Part shown: in pieces, positions 1-8,998 of the stretch
Position numbering within the stretch: the stretch's first letter is position 1
How the letters are laid out: every line of letters begins with the position of its first letter
Translations under genes and position numbers: made by a program
Assembly: GCF_000317205.1 (NCBI RefSeq)
Contig: NZ_AJLK01000033.1
Span: forward strand, 1 to 64,000
Direction: 5' to 3'
Length of the DNA: 64,000 bases
DNA from: Fischerella muscicola PCC 7414
GTDB taxonomy: Bacteria > Cyanobacteriota > Cyanobacteriia > Cyanobacteriales > Nostocaceae
Notes under the pieces: generated by a model
Database searches by the model: none
Told to the model about the DNA's origin: nothing
Seen by the model: the letters and a program-made list of their open reading frames with translations, nothing else

Positions 1-133
1 TTAGTAGGTAGTCACACTCGTCACACTCCCAGACGCTTCAAACAGCGCGTCTCTACATTACTCCCCACACTCCCCACGAACCGTCAGGCAAACATAATAT
101 AAAATTTTGTTGGTATAACTTAGACCTTAACAA

Positions 134-1039
134 ATGGCACAGGGAAAAATATTACTGCAAGCTGACACATTCTGGACAAGAATCAAACAGCAGACTGAAC
201 ATGCTCTTGCTACCAATGCTATGGTTTCAATACCGACAGAATCGGAATTTATTGAGCAAAACGGTGTTTGCTTTTTGGTGCGGATTGTGTCTAACCTCGC
301 TCGTAAGGATGAACTTAAGCAGAAACAAGAAAAACAAAACAATTCCTCTGCCAAAGATTTTAATCCTTTTCTTCCCTACGAAGAAGATTTATTTGTTGCA
401 GATATTTCTGATACCCATGTGTGTATTTTAAATAAATACAACGTTGCTAAATATCACTTGCTATTGATTACCCGTGCCTTTGAAGAACAAGAAAGTTTAC
501 TGACTTTAGCAGATTTTGCTGCTATGTGGGCGTGTATGGCTCAATTTGATGGGTTGACATTCTACAATTCTGGCAAGATTGCTGGTGCTAGTCAGCGACA
601 CAAACACTTGCAACTTGTGCCATTACCACTGACACCCACAGCAGGATTGCAGCTACCAATTGCACCTCTACTCAAATCTGCTCAATTTCATAACTCGATC
701 GCAATTATACCAGGATTTGATTTTGTACATGCTTTTGCACCGCTAAATTCTCTCTGGCAGCAACCGCCATTCACCGCTGCTAAGGCAACATTAGAGTGTT
801 ATCATTCTCTACTACAGGCAGTAGGTTTAAAAGATGAACAATCCCCAGCTTACAATCTTTTGGTAACACGAGAATGGATGCTGCTCGTACCGCGATCGCA
901 AGAATGTTTTGCATCTATATCAGTCAACTCACTAGGATTTGCTGGGACTTTGTTTGTGCGAAACGAGCAACAAATGCAGACTCTCAAACAACATGGGCCG
1001 ATGAATGTGCTGAAAAATGTCGCTGTACCAATCAACTAG
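134..1039 (+). CDS. ATP adenylyltransferase-like protein (Ap4A phosphorylase family)
   Basis: A 301-residue protein resembling the yeast Apa1/Apa2 type of diadenosine tetraphosphate phosphorylase, which splits Ap4A to ADP and ATP using phosphate. The HIT-like signature GASQRHKHLQLVP lies at about residues 151-163, with His156 and His158 in the catalytic position. An N-terminal region (about 35-115) and a C-terminal ATP-transferase domain (about 190-290, containing YNLLVTREWMLLVPR) complete the fold. The length is typical of the cyanobacterial members. It stands alone: the next gene runs toward it on the other strand and the two stop codons are close. The cytosolic housekeeping role is inferred from the family. 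Confidence 0.85.
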   Translation: MAQGKILLQADTFWTRIKQQTEHALATNAMVSIPTESEFIEQNGVCFLVRIVSNLARKDELKQKQEKQNNSSAKDFNPFLPYEEDLFVADISDTHVCILNKYNVAKYHLLLITRAFEEQESLLTLADFAAMWACMAQFDGLTFYNSGKIAGASQRHKHLQLVPLPLTPTAGLQLPIAPLLKSAQFHNSIAIIPGFDFVHAFAPLNSLWQQPPFTAAKATLECYHSLLQAVGLKDEQSPAYNLLVTREWMLLVPRSQECFASISVNSLGFAGTLFVRNEQQMQTLKQHGPMNVLKNVAVPIN

Positions 1040-1046
1040 CGATCGC

Positions 1047-1373
1047 CTATGATGAGAAAGTTCCCCAATTCAGCTTTTCTCCAGTAATTTGAGTTAATTG
1101 TTCGTTAACATCAAATTGCTTAGCGCTGATATTTTCAATCCCAAAAGATTTTAAACGTGTTATATGTTCTGTGAGGAATGTGTCTAGTGAAGATGTATCC
1201 TCAAACAAATAAATTCCTCCCGTTTCTCCATAATTAGGATTTTCTATCCATATTTTACACAACAAACCTGGAGTTTCGGAAAGTTTGTGCGCTAATTCTG
1301 AATATGCTTGCGCCATCTCATTTCCCCACGGCCCATTAAAAGGGAAATTAATCTGCAAAAGCTTTAAACCCAT
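1047..1373 (-). CDS. YdhR-family putative monooxygenase
   Basis: A 108-residue protein starting MGLKLLQINFPFNGPWG. The pattern of an N-terminal 'LLQINFPF' strand, a central 'WIENPNYGETGGIYLFED' segment and a C-terminal 'LTEHITRLKSFGI' helix matches small dimeric alpha/beta-barrel proteins of the YdhR type, often annotated as mono-oxygenases. Their substrate is not established. It converges with the Ap4A phosphorylase gene, with about 7 bases between stop codons. Confidence 0.7.
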   Translation of the reverse strand: MGLKLLQINFPFNGPWGNEMAQAYSELAHKLSETPGLLCKIWIENPNYGETGGIYLFEDTSSLDTFLTEHITRLKSFGIENISAKQFDVNEQLTQITGEKLNWGTFSS

Positions 1374-1513
1374 TGTTAATCACCTCTTTTACTTCATCGG
1401 TGTCCATCTATGTGCATCTGTGTTCGTTTTCTCAAATAAGTGCTTATGCAAATTATCCATCAAAATCGACTCAAAGCCTTATTAAGTTGAGAGTCAGGGT
1501 GAAATTAATTTTG

Positions 1514-2011
1514 CTAAGCAAGAAACTGTAGTCCATACTTAGTTACAGCAACTTCAATCGCCTTTTCAATGTCAGCAGGATTTGGAGGACACAAAAGATT
1601 ACGCTTTTCTTCCTCACTCATTGGTTCCAAAATTCGCTGTCCCATTTCTGAGAAAAACTGCTCAGCTCCTGATGGTGTAATTATCATTAAAATTTTGGCA
1701 GGATTTGAACCAATGTTCTTGAAACCGTGATATTGATTTTTAGGAAAATTAAGAAATGTTCCAGAATAAGCAATAATAGTCTGATCTTCAAGCTGATACT
1801 CAATTTCTCCTTCTAAAATATAGTGTGCTTCATCAGCTTGATCATGACGATGAGAAGGAATCACACTTTGTGGTTGCATCAGAACTTCAGTTATTGAATA
1901 GGCTCCACCTGTATCTTCCCCTGTAGCCAAAAAAGTATATAAATCACCCAATGCTAAATACGTAGAACCCTTACCCCGCTGAACTAATGTTGTTTTATGG
2001 CTAGATGTCAT
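1514..2011 (-). CDS. Cupin-domain protein
   Basis: A 165-residue single-domain cupin. The first metal-binding motif is visible as IPSHRHDQADEAHYILEGE (about residues 51-69, His54, His56 and an acidic residue near 61). The second is centred on His95 (FPKNQYHGFKN). After the barrel there is a C-terminal helical tail (SEMGQRILEPMSEEEKRN). Cupins of this build are often quercetin-dioxygenase-like or sugar-binding sensors, and the substrate cannot be told from sequence. It has its own promoter region on the minus strand and no operon partner. Confidence 0.8.
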   Translation of the reverse strand: MTSSHKTTLVQRGKGSTYLALGDLYTFLATGEDTGGAYSITEVLMQPQSVIPSHRHDQADEAHYILEGEIEYQLEDQTIIAYSGTFLNFPKNQYHGFKNIGSNPAKILMIITPSGAEQFFSEMGQRILEPMSEEEKRNLLCPPNPADIEKAIEVAVTKYGLQFLA

Positions 2012-2636
2012 GGTGATTCTCCTTTGGATGCGATCGCATGTTTCTAGTTAATTAACTATTCACCCAAAGACTTTTACGCAAAGCGATCGCTATTTTTAGC
2101 TTAGAATTGTTTTCAACATAACCATTGGCGTCAAAAGTGATCGCTTATAACTGAAGACAATGCGATACTTACTCAAGTCTGACACAATATAAACTTAACC
2201 ACAGCCTGAATATTATTGACTTTGCTTGAGTAACACCAGATTACACTGGGGCAACAACTGAATAATATTTAAGATTTGTTGCCTACTAAAATCGATATTC
2301 TACCGTGCTGAGCATCAGCCAAAATAAAAGAATTTTTTCTAGCATAAGCTTTTCGAGGTTGATGACTTTGTCATGGTTTAGTTATTAACACCATGCTACG
2401 CTAAGAAATTTTTTTATTTTTTGAAAATATGCGTAAAGTTGCAAGCAGCACTTGATTAAGACTATAGAAACAAAAAATTAAGCACGCTTAGATCAACAAA
2501 AATAGTACTACAAACAGATAAAGCTCGTTGAGAAAGTTACTGTTTGATTATGAACAATAACAAAATCTCCAACCTACATTGTATCTACAGCACAAAACTT
2601 AATTTTAAAATTAATCAAAATCAAGGATAAATAAAA
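2012..2636. other. Intergenic region without a recognised gene
   Basis: About 625 bases between the divergent cupin gene and a small plus-strand ORF. It is AT-rich and contains several HIP1 sites near the cupin gene. I see no ORF with a ribosome binding site and no clear repeat; it probably holds the promoters of both flanking genes. Confidence 0.5.
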
Positions 2637-2810
2637 ATGAAAATCTGCGTAGAAAATACTAATCAAGAATCTCATCTAGCATCATTATCATTCAAAGCTG
2701 ATTCTGTTAATCAGAATATTTTTAATAAAAAACCAAAACTTTCTATGATTTGGGTAAAAGAATACAAAGGAGAACGAGAAATCTTTGTTGCCAAGTGGAT
2801 TGCTGAGTAA
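2637..2810 (+). CDS. Small hypothetical protein (57 aa)
   Basis: The reading frame starts ATGAAAATCTGCGTA and encodes 57 residues beginning MKICVENTNQESHL and ending FVAKWIAE. An AAGGA ribosome binding site lies about 11 bases upstream of the ATG. The C-terminal half (KPKLSMIWVKEYKGEREIFV) looks like folded protein and not random translation. No domain is recognised. It is too short for many gene callers. It is followed by a long perfect palindrome that could act as its terminator. Confidence 0.5.
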   Translation: MKICVENTNQESHLASLSFKADSVNQNIFNKKPKLSMIWVKEYKGEREIFVAKWIAE

Positions 2811-2884
2811 TACACAGTTGAATTCCATTGACAAATACAAGCAACAAATCTTGGGAGAAATTAAGTGCGATCGCTCCACTCCCT

Positions 2885-2916
2885 ACCGAGGGACACAAAG
2901 CTTTGTGTCCCTCGGT
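2885..2916. terminator. 32-bp perfect palindrome, probable terminator of the small gene
   Basis: Arms ACCGAGGGACACAAAG and its exact complement are fused with no loop, so the transcript would fold into a very stable hairpin. It lies 75 bases after the stop codon of the 57-residue ORF. There is no long T-run after it, so it may instead be a dispersed palindromic element. Confidence 0.55.
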
Positions 2917-3012
2917 TAGTTATTTGGTAGTACATAGGTATACAGATAGGAACATGACAAGAAAAATGCTATAAGTCAAAATAATAATAAGCTGTAATCA
3001 GGAGGCAGTGCC

Positions 3013-3321
3013 ATGTCTGGTTTAATGCAAATCATTAGAAACTTCTTTATTCGCCTAGAAGGTCTTTTATATCAATTCTTTGGTTTGATCAGAAACATCT
3101 TCTCTCAAGTATTTGGTTTTTTGGCTAGGATATTTGGATTCTCCAATCCTGGCTATTTCTTGGAAACCGATGACGCAACTACCATCAAATCATCTCAGAG
3201 CAAGCAAGTCACAGAACCTGAGTCAAAGATTACTCCAGAACCTGCAATCACTGCTCGTCGACGTCCCGACCCCAAGATGGACTATTTTCGTAAGATGGCC
3301 CAAGAAGTGAACAAAAACTAG
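3013..3321 (+). CDS. Conserved-looking hypothetical protein with hydrophobic N-terminus
   Basis: A 102-residue protein preceded by a strong ribosome binding site (CAGGAGG, 8 bases before ATG). Residues 1-50 are rich in Phe, Leu and Ile with regularly spaced Arg (for example FFIRLEGLLYQFFGLIRNIF), suggesting an amphipathic helix lying on a membrane rather than a clean transmembrane helix. Residues 55-85 are polar and probably disordered, and the tail RRRPDPKMDYFRKMAQEV looks like a short conserved motif. I recall similar short cyanobacterial proteins but no established function. A GATCCCCGACTT hairpin follows about 40 bases after the stop. Confidence 0.75.
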   Translation: MSGLMQIIRNFFIRLEGLLYQFFGLIRNIFSQVFGFLARIFGFSNPGYFLETDDATTIKSSQSKQVTEPESKITPEPAITARRRPDPKMDYFRKMAQEVNKN

Positions 3322-3360
3322 TACTCCACCCTACAAGTTCTGGGGTATTGCAAGGGGACA

Positions 3361-3391
3361 GATCCCCGACTTTTTAAAAAAGTCGGGGATC
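3361..3391. terminator. GATCCCCGACTT hairpin, probable terminator
   Basis: Inverted repeat with 12-base arms GATCCCCGACTT / AAGTCGGGGATC and a short T/A-rich loop, placed after the 102-residue gene. The same hairpin core recurs at about 22020, 38537, 39635, 61992 and 62330, so it is a dispersed repeat that may have been recruited as a terminator. Confidence 0.65.
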
Positions 3392-3508
3392 TTGCAGCGT
3401 TCCCGCAGGATAGTCTTGATTACAAACTTTTTTATAAACTTAAACTTGACAAACAAGTAGGTCAAAAGTCAAAAGTTAACTTTTGACTTTCTTTGTTGGG
3501 TAATACTA

Positions 3509-5056
3509 ATGGACATTGCAGATGTAGTTGTTATTGGTAGCGGTATTGGCGGTTTGAGTTGTGCAGCATTGCTAGCACGATATGGCTTTGATGTAATTGT
3601 TTATGAAAGCCATTCTATCGCTGGTGGTGCTGCTCATGCTTTTGAGCGTCATGGATTCAAGTTTGACTCTGGGCCATCACTTTATTCTGGACTATCTTAC
3701 AAACCTTCTGCCAACCCCCTGCGACAAGTACTAGATGCGATCGCAGAGGATTTAACATGGGTAACATACGATACATGGGGTTGTTGCCTCCCAGAAGGGG
3801 ATTTTGACACCACCGTCGGTGCTGACCAATTTTGCGAAGTTCTTTCCCAACTGCGTGGTCAGGATGCTGTAGCCGAATGGCGTCATCTTCAACGTGTAAT
3901 GGCGCCCCTAGCTAAGGCAGCTGTAGCAATTCCCCCGGCAGCAGTGCGCTATGATTTGGGTGCAACAATCACGGTCGGTCGATTTGCATTATCTATGGCG
4001 CGTCATGCGCCTAATATCAGCAAATTGACTGGGTCTTTTAGCCAAATCATAGATGGTGTTGTTCGTGATCCTTTTATTCGTAACTGGCTAGACTTGCTTT
4101 GTTTTCTGCTTTCTGGACTGCCAGCCAATGGAACCAGTGCCGCAGAGATGGCATTTATGTTTGCAGACTGGTATCGACCAGGTGTGGTACTGGATTATCC
4201 TGTTGGTGGTAGTGGTGCGATCGTAGATGCCCTGGTACGAGGACTGCAACGACATGGTGGTCAGTTGATACTTAATGCTCATGTGGAACAAGTGCTTGTA
4301 GAAAATAACCGTGCTACAGGTGTGCGTTTGCGTAATGGCAAGGTGATCCGGGCGCGTCAGGCTGTTATATCTAATGCATCGGTGTGGGATACGCTGAAAT
4401 TATTGCCAGAAAAAGCTTTGCCAAAATCGTTTCAACAACGAGCCAACACACCAGAGTGTGATAGCTTTATGCATCTACATCTAGGTATTGATGCCCAAGA
4501 ACTGCGCCCTAATTTGGCGTGTCATCATATCATAGTCAACGATTGGGAAAGAGGTGTTACCGCCGAGCAAAACGTTGTTTTGGTATCGATTCCATCTATT
4601 TTAGACCCATCGCTCGCACCCCCAGGAAAGCATGTGATTCACGCCTACACTCCTGGTAATGAACCGTATGCATTCTGGCAGGGAATGAACAGAAACAGCC
4701 AAGAATATCAGCAACAAAAGCAAAAACGCGCAGAGGTGATGTGGCAAGCCTTAGAACGAATTATTCCCGATGTGCGATCGCGCTGTGATGTTACTCTTGT
4801 GGGTACACCCCTCACCCACGAACGATTTTTACGCCGTCACCGAGGTTCCTATGGCCCAGCCATCCCAGCCGGAAAAGGTTTCTTTCCTGGTTCCACTACA
4901 CCCCTAAAAGGATTGCTATGTTGTGGAGATTCGACATTTCCTGGGATTGGTCTACCAGCAGTTGCCGCTAGCGGTATGATTACTGCCAATACACTTGCAC
5001 CTGTTAATAAGCATTTACAAATGCTCAAAGATATTGGTTATATCATGTCCGCTTGA
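3509..5056 (+). CDS. Phytoene desaturase / carotenoid isomerase-like FAD oxidoreductase
   Basis: A 515-residue flavoprotein of the CrtI/CrtISO family, which desaturates or isomerises carotenoids or related lipids at the membrane. The dinucleotide-binding motif is at residues 6-35 (VVVIGSGIGGLSCAALLARYG, ending in an acidic residue near 32). A second family signature, GGSGAIVDALVRGLQRHGG, sits near 230-250, and the C-terminal FAD motif PGIGLPAVAASGM lies near 480-495. The length fits. The main CrtH isomerase is usually encoded elsewhere and the sequence here is only moderately like it, so the exact substrate is open. ATG start; no operon partner. Confidence 0.8.
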   Translation: MDIADVVVIGSGIGGLSCAALLARYGFDVIVYESHSIAGGAAHAFERHGFKFDSGPSLYSGLSYKPSANPLRQVLDAIAEDLTWVTYDTWGCCLPEGDFDTTVGADQFCEVLSQLRGQDAVAEWRHLQRVMAPLAKAAVAIPPAAVRYDLGATITVGRFALSMARHAPNISKLTGSFSQIIDGVVRDPFIRNWLDLLCFLLSGLPANGTSAAEMAFMFADWYRPGVVLDYPVGGSGAIVDALVRGLQRHGGQLILNAHVEQVLVENNRATGVRLRNGKVIRARQAVISNASVWDTLKLLPEKALPKSFQQRANTPECDSFMHLHLGIDAQELRPNLACHHIIVNDWERGVTAEQNVVLVSIPSILDPSLAPPGKHVIHAYTPGNEPYAFWQGMNRNSQEYQQQKQKRAEVMWQALERIIPDVRSRCDVTLVGTPLTHERFLRRHRGSYGPAIPAGKGFFPGSTTPLKGLLCCGDSTFPGIGLPAVAASGMITANTLAPVNKHLQMLKDIGYIMSA

Positions 5057-5131
5057 ACACTTGTATTATGCGTTGAGGTCGGTAATGGGTAATTGGTAAT
5101 CGGAAAACCAATAGACTTCTCCGACAAATAG

Positions 5132-5163
5132 TGTACCAGACGTGCCATGGCACGTCTGGTACA
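5132..5163. repeat. ACGTGCCATGGCACGT palindrome, copy 1
   Basis: A 32-bp perfect palindrome centred on CCATGG. Imperfect copies occur at 39768-39797 and 61812-61842, each in a spacer and each embedded in the same TGTAC..GTACA frame. This is a dispersed palindromic repeat. Confidence 0.8.
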
Positions 5164-5295
5164 AGGATTTTGGGTAACGCATAATTAATTTCTGGAGATG
5201 TCTAATGACATAAACTCAATGACTAAGCTTTATATCATAAGCAATTAGCCGGACTTGATATTATTAGTCTTTTGATTATTTTCAGATAAAATGCC

Positions 5296-5323
5296 GTAGG
5301 GGCGTACGGCTGTACACCCCTAC
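5296..5323. repeat. GTAGGGGcGTAC inverted repeat
   Basis: Arms GTAGGGGCGTAC and GTACACCCCTAC around a 4-base loop, with one mismatch. It lies between the convergent oxidoreductase and hemerythrin genes and could terminate either transcript. Confidence 0.55.
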
Positions 5324-5368
5324 AAGACATTGTGATCCAAAGTGATGAATTAGTTGCAGTGATTAACT

Positions 5369-5387
5369 ATTTTGCTAGTAGCAAAAT
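5369..5387 (-). terminator. Possible terminator of the hemerythrin gene
   Basis: ATTTTGCTA and TAGCAAAAT form a 9-bp stem with a one-base centre, 6 bases after the end of the minus-strand hemerythrin gene. Confidence 0.45.
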
Positions 5388-5392
5388 GATAA

Positions 5393-6427
5393 CTACTTAG
5401 CTGCTTGCTGTTGGATTTTTTGCTTAGCAGCTTTGAATTGGCTAGCTAATTGCTCACTTTCATCGCTACTCAAGTTGTTGCGAATAGCAGCGAACATTGT
5501 GCTTTCTTCTTGACGAATGTGGTCGCCGACAGCATCCATTAGCTGTCTAACTTTATCTTTGAATTGAGAAGAAGAAGGATTAATTGCCTTGATTTCCTCT
5601 AACATCCGCTTCATTTCAGCTTGTTCGTCATACAATTCTTGAGTATCGCTTTGACCGTAGAAAGGACGTACTCTTGGGTAGACTACTTCTTCTTCAGCAA
5701 CAGCATGAGCAGTCAAGTCTTTGTAAATTTGACCAAAGTACTCTTGGATTTTTTGGGGATCGTTGCTTGCCAACAATTCAGTGAATAAGGTGTTAACTTT
5801 GTTGTGATCCAAGCGAATGACATCCTGGACGTTCATATCGCTTTTATCACTGGTTTGGGTAACAGCACTACCAACAACACCGCTTAATGCTGCCATAGCA
5901 TCTTGTACACGTGCCCAAATACCTTGGTCTGCATCTTGTCCAGTGAGTTCACGAACACCTAAGATTTCTAAAACACCTTTGAGTTGTTCTTGGTGAGCGC
6001 GGTTCTCAAAGTTAACAGTATTTAAAGGCCCAATCGCCAGCATTACATCCGCACCAACTTTTTGTGCTGCTTTGTGAATTGTCAAGCCGGACATTACTTG
6101 TTGATGCTTTAATAATTCATGCTGAAATACTTTTTCATACAAGCTTAATTCAGAGCCTTGCATCAATTGCCGAACCTTATTAATCATTTCTGTAATTGTA
6201 TTTTCTGGCTCGGCTTGAATGCCATATTGCACATTAACTGTTTCCAGAACGCCCTTATTTTTGCGGTCATCTTCGAGCATTTTCCGGAAGCGATCGGCAA
6301 TTTCGCTATCGTTAATTTCTTTCAAAAACTGTTCTTCGTTTTGAATGAGCAAATCTTGGATTGCTCTCATAGCTGCCAATTTTTCAGCAATAGCGGTACG
6401 CTTAGAATCATCTAAAGCTACAACCAT
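5393..6427 (-). CDS. Hemerythrin HHE-domain protein
   Basis: A 344-residue, mostly helical protein. The C-terminal part (about 200-320) is a hemerythrin HHE domain with the expected iron ligands: His208 in RLDHNKVNTLF, His241 and Glu245 in LTAHAVAEEEVVYPRV, and His303 and Glu307 in VGDHIRQEESTMF. Such domains bind O2, NO or other small oxidants at a di-iron site in the cytosol. The N-terminal 190 residues form a separate helical region with conserved His103, His108 and His118 (FQHELLKHQQ, TIHKA) that could be a divergent second helical bundle. GGAG-type ribosome binding site (AGGAGAATACAAG) before the ATG. Confidence 0.85.
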   Translation of the reverse strand: MVVALDDSKRTAIAEKLAAMRAIQDLLIQNEEQFLKEINDSEIADRFRKMLEDDRKNKGVLETVNVQYGIQAEPENTITEMINKVRQLMQGSELSLYEKVFQHELLKHQQVMSGLTIHKAAQKVGADVMLAIGPLNTVNFENRAHQEQLKGVLEILGVRELTGQDADQGIWARVQDAMAALSGVVGSAVTQTSDKSDMNVQDVIRLDHNKVNTLFTELLASNDPQKIQEYFGQIYKDLTAHAVAEEEVVYPRVRPFYGQSDTQELYDEQAEMKRMLEEIKAINPSSSQFKDKVRQLMDAVGDHIRQEESTMFAAIRNNLSSDESEQLASQFKAAKQKIQQQAAK

Positions 6428-6691
6428 CTTGTATTCTCCTCTAAAAAATTTGTCTCTTTACTTTTCTCAGGTTACATAAAGGTTTCAGAGAGTACCATCT
6501 TTCTTTTGAACGATAACCTCAAAACCAAGGAAATAAAAATTTCATTTTTAGGATAATTTTAAAAATAAAAATATATCTATACTTTGAGATAGATAACTAG
6601 GAAAACTATACCTCCACCGCCAGATAGATAAAATTCCTTTTCTACTTTTCTAGATTGACTCAAGGATAGTAAAACTGGAGATTGATTCGTA

Positions 6692-7432
6692 ATGTCTGAA
6701 AATCCTGGACTAGGAGAACAGGCGCTAAATAAAGCCGTAGAAATGGGTTTATCTAGTCAGTTAGATGAAGTCGAAAATCTAGATGTCAATGTCAAAGCTG
6801 AACCACTCAATCTAGTCCAAGGACAAGTGGAAGCAGTCTCTATTGACGGCGAAGGTTTGGTAATGCAGCAAGAACTCCGCATGGAGAAAATAGAGATGGA
6901 AATTAGTAGCGTTGCTATTAATCCTCTGAGTGCTGCTTTCGGCAAAATTGAATTAACTAAACCAACACAAGGCCGTGCATTGGTGGTATTAACCGAAGAG
7001 GATATCAACCGTGCCTTTAATTCTGAATATATCCGTTCTCAGCTACAAAGCCAAAAAATTCGAGTTGATGGGCAATTAATGACTGTTGTGCCGCAAAAAG
7101 TTGAGTTTCGGTTGCCTGGAGACGGTAAAGTAGCTTTGAGTGCAACCTTAGTTTTAAAAGAAAGCAATGAAACTCATAAAATCAGCTTTTCAGCAGTTCC
7201 ACGTGTGAGTGAGAATGGAGAAACATTGACACTCGAGAATGTCGAATATGGTGATAGTCAGGAAGTATCACTGGAACTGACAAAAGCTTTAGTGGATGCA
7301 ACTAGCCAAATTTTGAATTTGAAGAACTTTAATTTAGAAGGAATATACCTAAAAATCAAAAGATTAGAGGTGGAAGCAGGCAAACTCATCCTTCAAGCAG
7401 AAGCAGAAGTTGAGCAAATCCCTTCAGCATAA
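6692..7432 (+). CDS. DUF2993 (LmeA-like) protein
   Basis: A 246-residue protein matching cyanobacterial DUF2993 proteins. It starts with a short helix (GEQALNKAVEMGLSSQL), followed by alternating strands such as LVQGQVEAVSIDGEGLVM and the hallmark LTEEDINRAFNSEYI near residues 101-115. Related LmeA proteins bind phospholipids in the periplasm, but no signal peptide is visible here, so the protein may be cytosolic. The stop lies 28 bases before the probable start of the DUF2231 gene, so the two may be co-transcribed. Confidence 0.75.
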   Translation: MSENPGLGEQALNKAVEMGLSSQLDEVENLDVNVKAEPLNLVQGQVEAVSIDGEGLVMQQELRMEKIEMEISSVAINPLSAAFGKIELTKPTQGRALVVLTEEDINRAFNSEYIRSQLQSQKIRVDGQLMTVVPQKVEFRLPGDGKVALSATLVLKESNETHKISFSAVPRVSENGETLTLENVEYGDSQEVSLELTKALVDATSQILNLKNFNLEGIYLKIKRLEVEAGKLILQAEAEVEQIPSA

Positions 7433-7460
7433 AGTTACTTCAATTCTTAAAGGTGAGACT

Positions 7461-8003
7461 ATGGACACTCAAGAAAGAAACTCTACACCCTATCCTAATA
7501 TTCCAGCCTTTTTGGAAAGTGACGATAGAGAGTTTCGTGACCCTGGTGTACCTAGTACTGTAGCAGTTGCAGGTCATCCCATCCATCCTATTCTTGTGCA
7601 ATTCCCAATAGCTTTTCTTGTAGGGGCCTTGTTAACTGATGCAGTTTTTTGGTTCACAGATGATAGTTTTTGGGCAAGGGGTTCTTTTTGGTTAATCGCT
7701 GCTGGCTTGGTGGGTGGTGTGGCAGCAGCCCTCACAGGACTTATGGACTTTTTAAGAATCGGACGAGTCCGTAAGCGCACTGCTGGCTGGGCACACTTAA
7801 TCCTGAATGTGAGTGCTTTGGTGCTGACGATTATCAACCTAGTATTACGTTGGAATAACCCCATATCGGCTGTACTACCTTGGGGACTTGTAATCTCAGT
7901 ACTTGTAGCTACGCTTCTTGGCATTTCTGGCTGGTATGGCGGTGAATTAATATACCGACACAAAATTTCTGTGATTGGCAACGGAAATCCTAACCAACCT
8001 TAG
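7461..8003 (+). CDS. DUF2231 membrane protein
   Basis: A 180-residue protein with four predicted transmembrane helices and the DUF2231 signature AGHPIHPILVQFPIAFLVG near residues 37-55. His residues in GHPIHP and GWAHLILN are candidate haem or metal ligands. I chose the ATG at 7461 because AAAGGTGAG precedes it. The in-frame start at 7410 would overlap the DUF2993 gene by 23 bases and add 17 atypical residues. Function of the family is unknown. Confidence 0.75.
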   Translation: MDTQERNSTPYPNIPAFLESDDREFRDPGVPSTVAVAGHPIHPILVQFPIAFLVGALLTDAVFWFTDDSFWARGSFWLIAAGLVGGVAAALTGLMDFLRIGRVRKRTAGWAHLILNVSALVLTIINLVLRWNNPISAVLPWGLVISVLVATLLGISGWYGGELIYRHKISVIGNGNPNQP

Positions 8004-8134
8004 TGCAGCTTTGCCTACACCCCTACACCCATTTTCATTGGAGGGACTAAAGAAAAATTAAAAATTGTAAACTTTATATTTTTAATTTTCAATTTTTAAT
8101 TTTTAATTGACTTGTCCCGAACCCTGAGAAAAGC

Positions 8135-8548
8135 GTGTCAAAAAAAACACAAAGTTTTTATATTATAGTTTCTTTGCTCATCTTTACAGGGATGGGCTTT
8201 TTATTTAAATACTATACTGGTTTTGCTCATAAATGGTTCAATAATTATGGGGCTGCTGTTTTCTACGAAATATTTTGGTGCTTGTTTGCATTTCTATTTT
8301 TCCGGAGTCCAAAAGCTATTATTCAAATTCCTTTATGGGTCTTTATAATTACCTGTATATTAGAATTTCTACAACTATGGCATCCTCCCTTTTTAGAGCA
8401 AATTCGCGCTACTTTATTAGGTAAACTACTACTTGGTACAACCTTTGCTTGGTGGGATTTTCTTCATTACGCAGTAGGCTGTTTTTTAGGTTGGTTGTGG
8501 CTGCGACAATTACAAGGAAAGGGTTATGCAAAGAAAAGTCAAAGTTAA
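8135..8548 (+). CDS. DUF2809 membrane protein
   Basis: A 137-residue integral membrane protein with four hydrophobic segments and the DUF2809 pattern: [20 protein letters not shown] near the start and [15 protein letters not shown] near the end. A GTG codon at 8135 gives the best start and no strong ribosome binding site is visible. Its 3' end overlaps the next gene by 23 bases, which suggests translational coupling. Function unknown. Confidence 0.7.
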   Translation: MSKKTQSFYIIVSLLIFTGMGFLFKYYTGFAHKWFNNYGAAVFYEIFWCLFAFLFFRSPKAIIQIPLWVFIITCILEFLQLWHPPFLEQIRATLLGKLLLGTTFAWWDFLHYAVGCFLGWLWLRQLQGKGYAKKSQS

Positions 8549-8753
8549 ACCAAAATCAAAGATGCAAAAAATAGAAGAAGCTGCCGATGGCAGTTTGATT
8601 GTACATTTAAAATCCCCGCCTGTTGATGGTAAAGCAAATGAAGAATTAATAAAAGTTTTATCTGAAAATTTTCATGTCCCACAATCTAGGATTAGAATTA
8701 AGTCTGGGTTATCATCAAGACAAAAGTTAATTGAAATAGACACTGATTTATAA
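8526..8753 (+). CDS. DUF167 (YggU-like) protein
   Basis: A 75-residue cytosolic protein of the UPF0235/YggU family, recognised by [20 protein letters not shown] (about 26-45) and the strand-turn-strand [19 protein letters not shown]. Biochemical function of the family is unknown. It overlaps the DUF2809 gene by 23 bases in another frame, and an AAGGAAAGGG stretch just before the ATG serves as ribosome binding site. Confidence 0.8.
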   Translation: MQRKVKVKPKSKMQKIEEAADGSLIVHLKSPPVDGKANEELIKVLSENFHVPQSRIRIKSGLSSRQKLIEIDTDL

Positions 8754-8940
8754 AGCCAAATAACATTTAAATAAAGTTAAGTAAAAATCAGAATTAGTGA
8801 AAAATTTAAATGATAGAATGGGAGTAAATTACAAATTGCTTTCTAAGCTCGGCAATACCCACCCTGGTTGAGATTCGCTAGATATGATGAGCATCCAACA
8901 ACCCCAATAAACTTTTAAAAATACTCTGAAATACAACAAA

Positions 8941-8971
8941 CTCGTTTTCCAGCCTCAGCTTAGAAAACGAG
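8941..8971. terminator. Probable terminator (CTCGTTTTC stem)
   Basis: CTCGTTTTC and GAAAACGAG form a 9-bp stem around a 13-base loop, 28 bases beyond the stop of the minus-strand glutathione-transferase-like gene and also downstream of the plus-strand DUF167 gene. It may serve both. Confidence 0.5.
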
Positions 8972-8998
8972 TGGGTAGATGCAAATTATATGAACAAA

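Noticed and set aside
127-354. 75-residue minus-strand frame inside the Ap4A phosphorylase gene
   Set aside because: It is antisense to a well-supported coding region and has no recognisable domain.
7410-7460. Upstream start for the DUF2231 protein
   Set aside because: It would overlap the preceding gene and ignores the ribosome binding site before the ATG at 7461.
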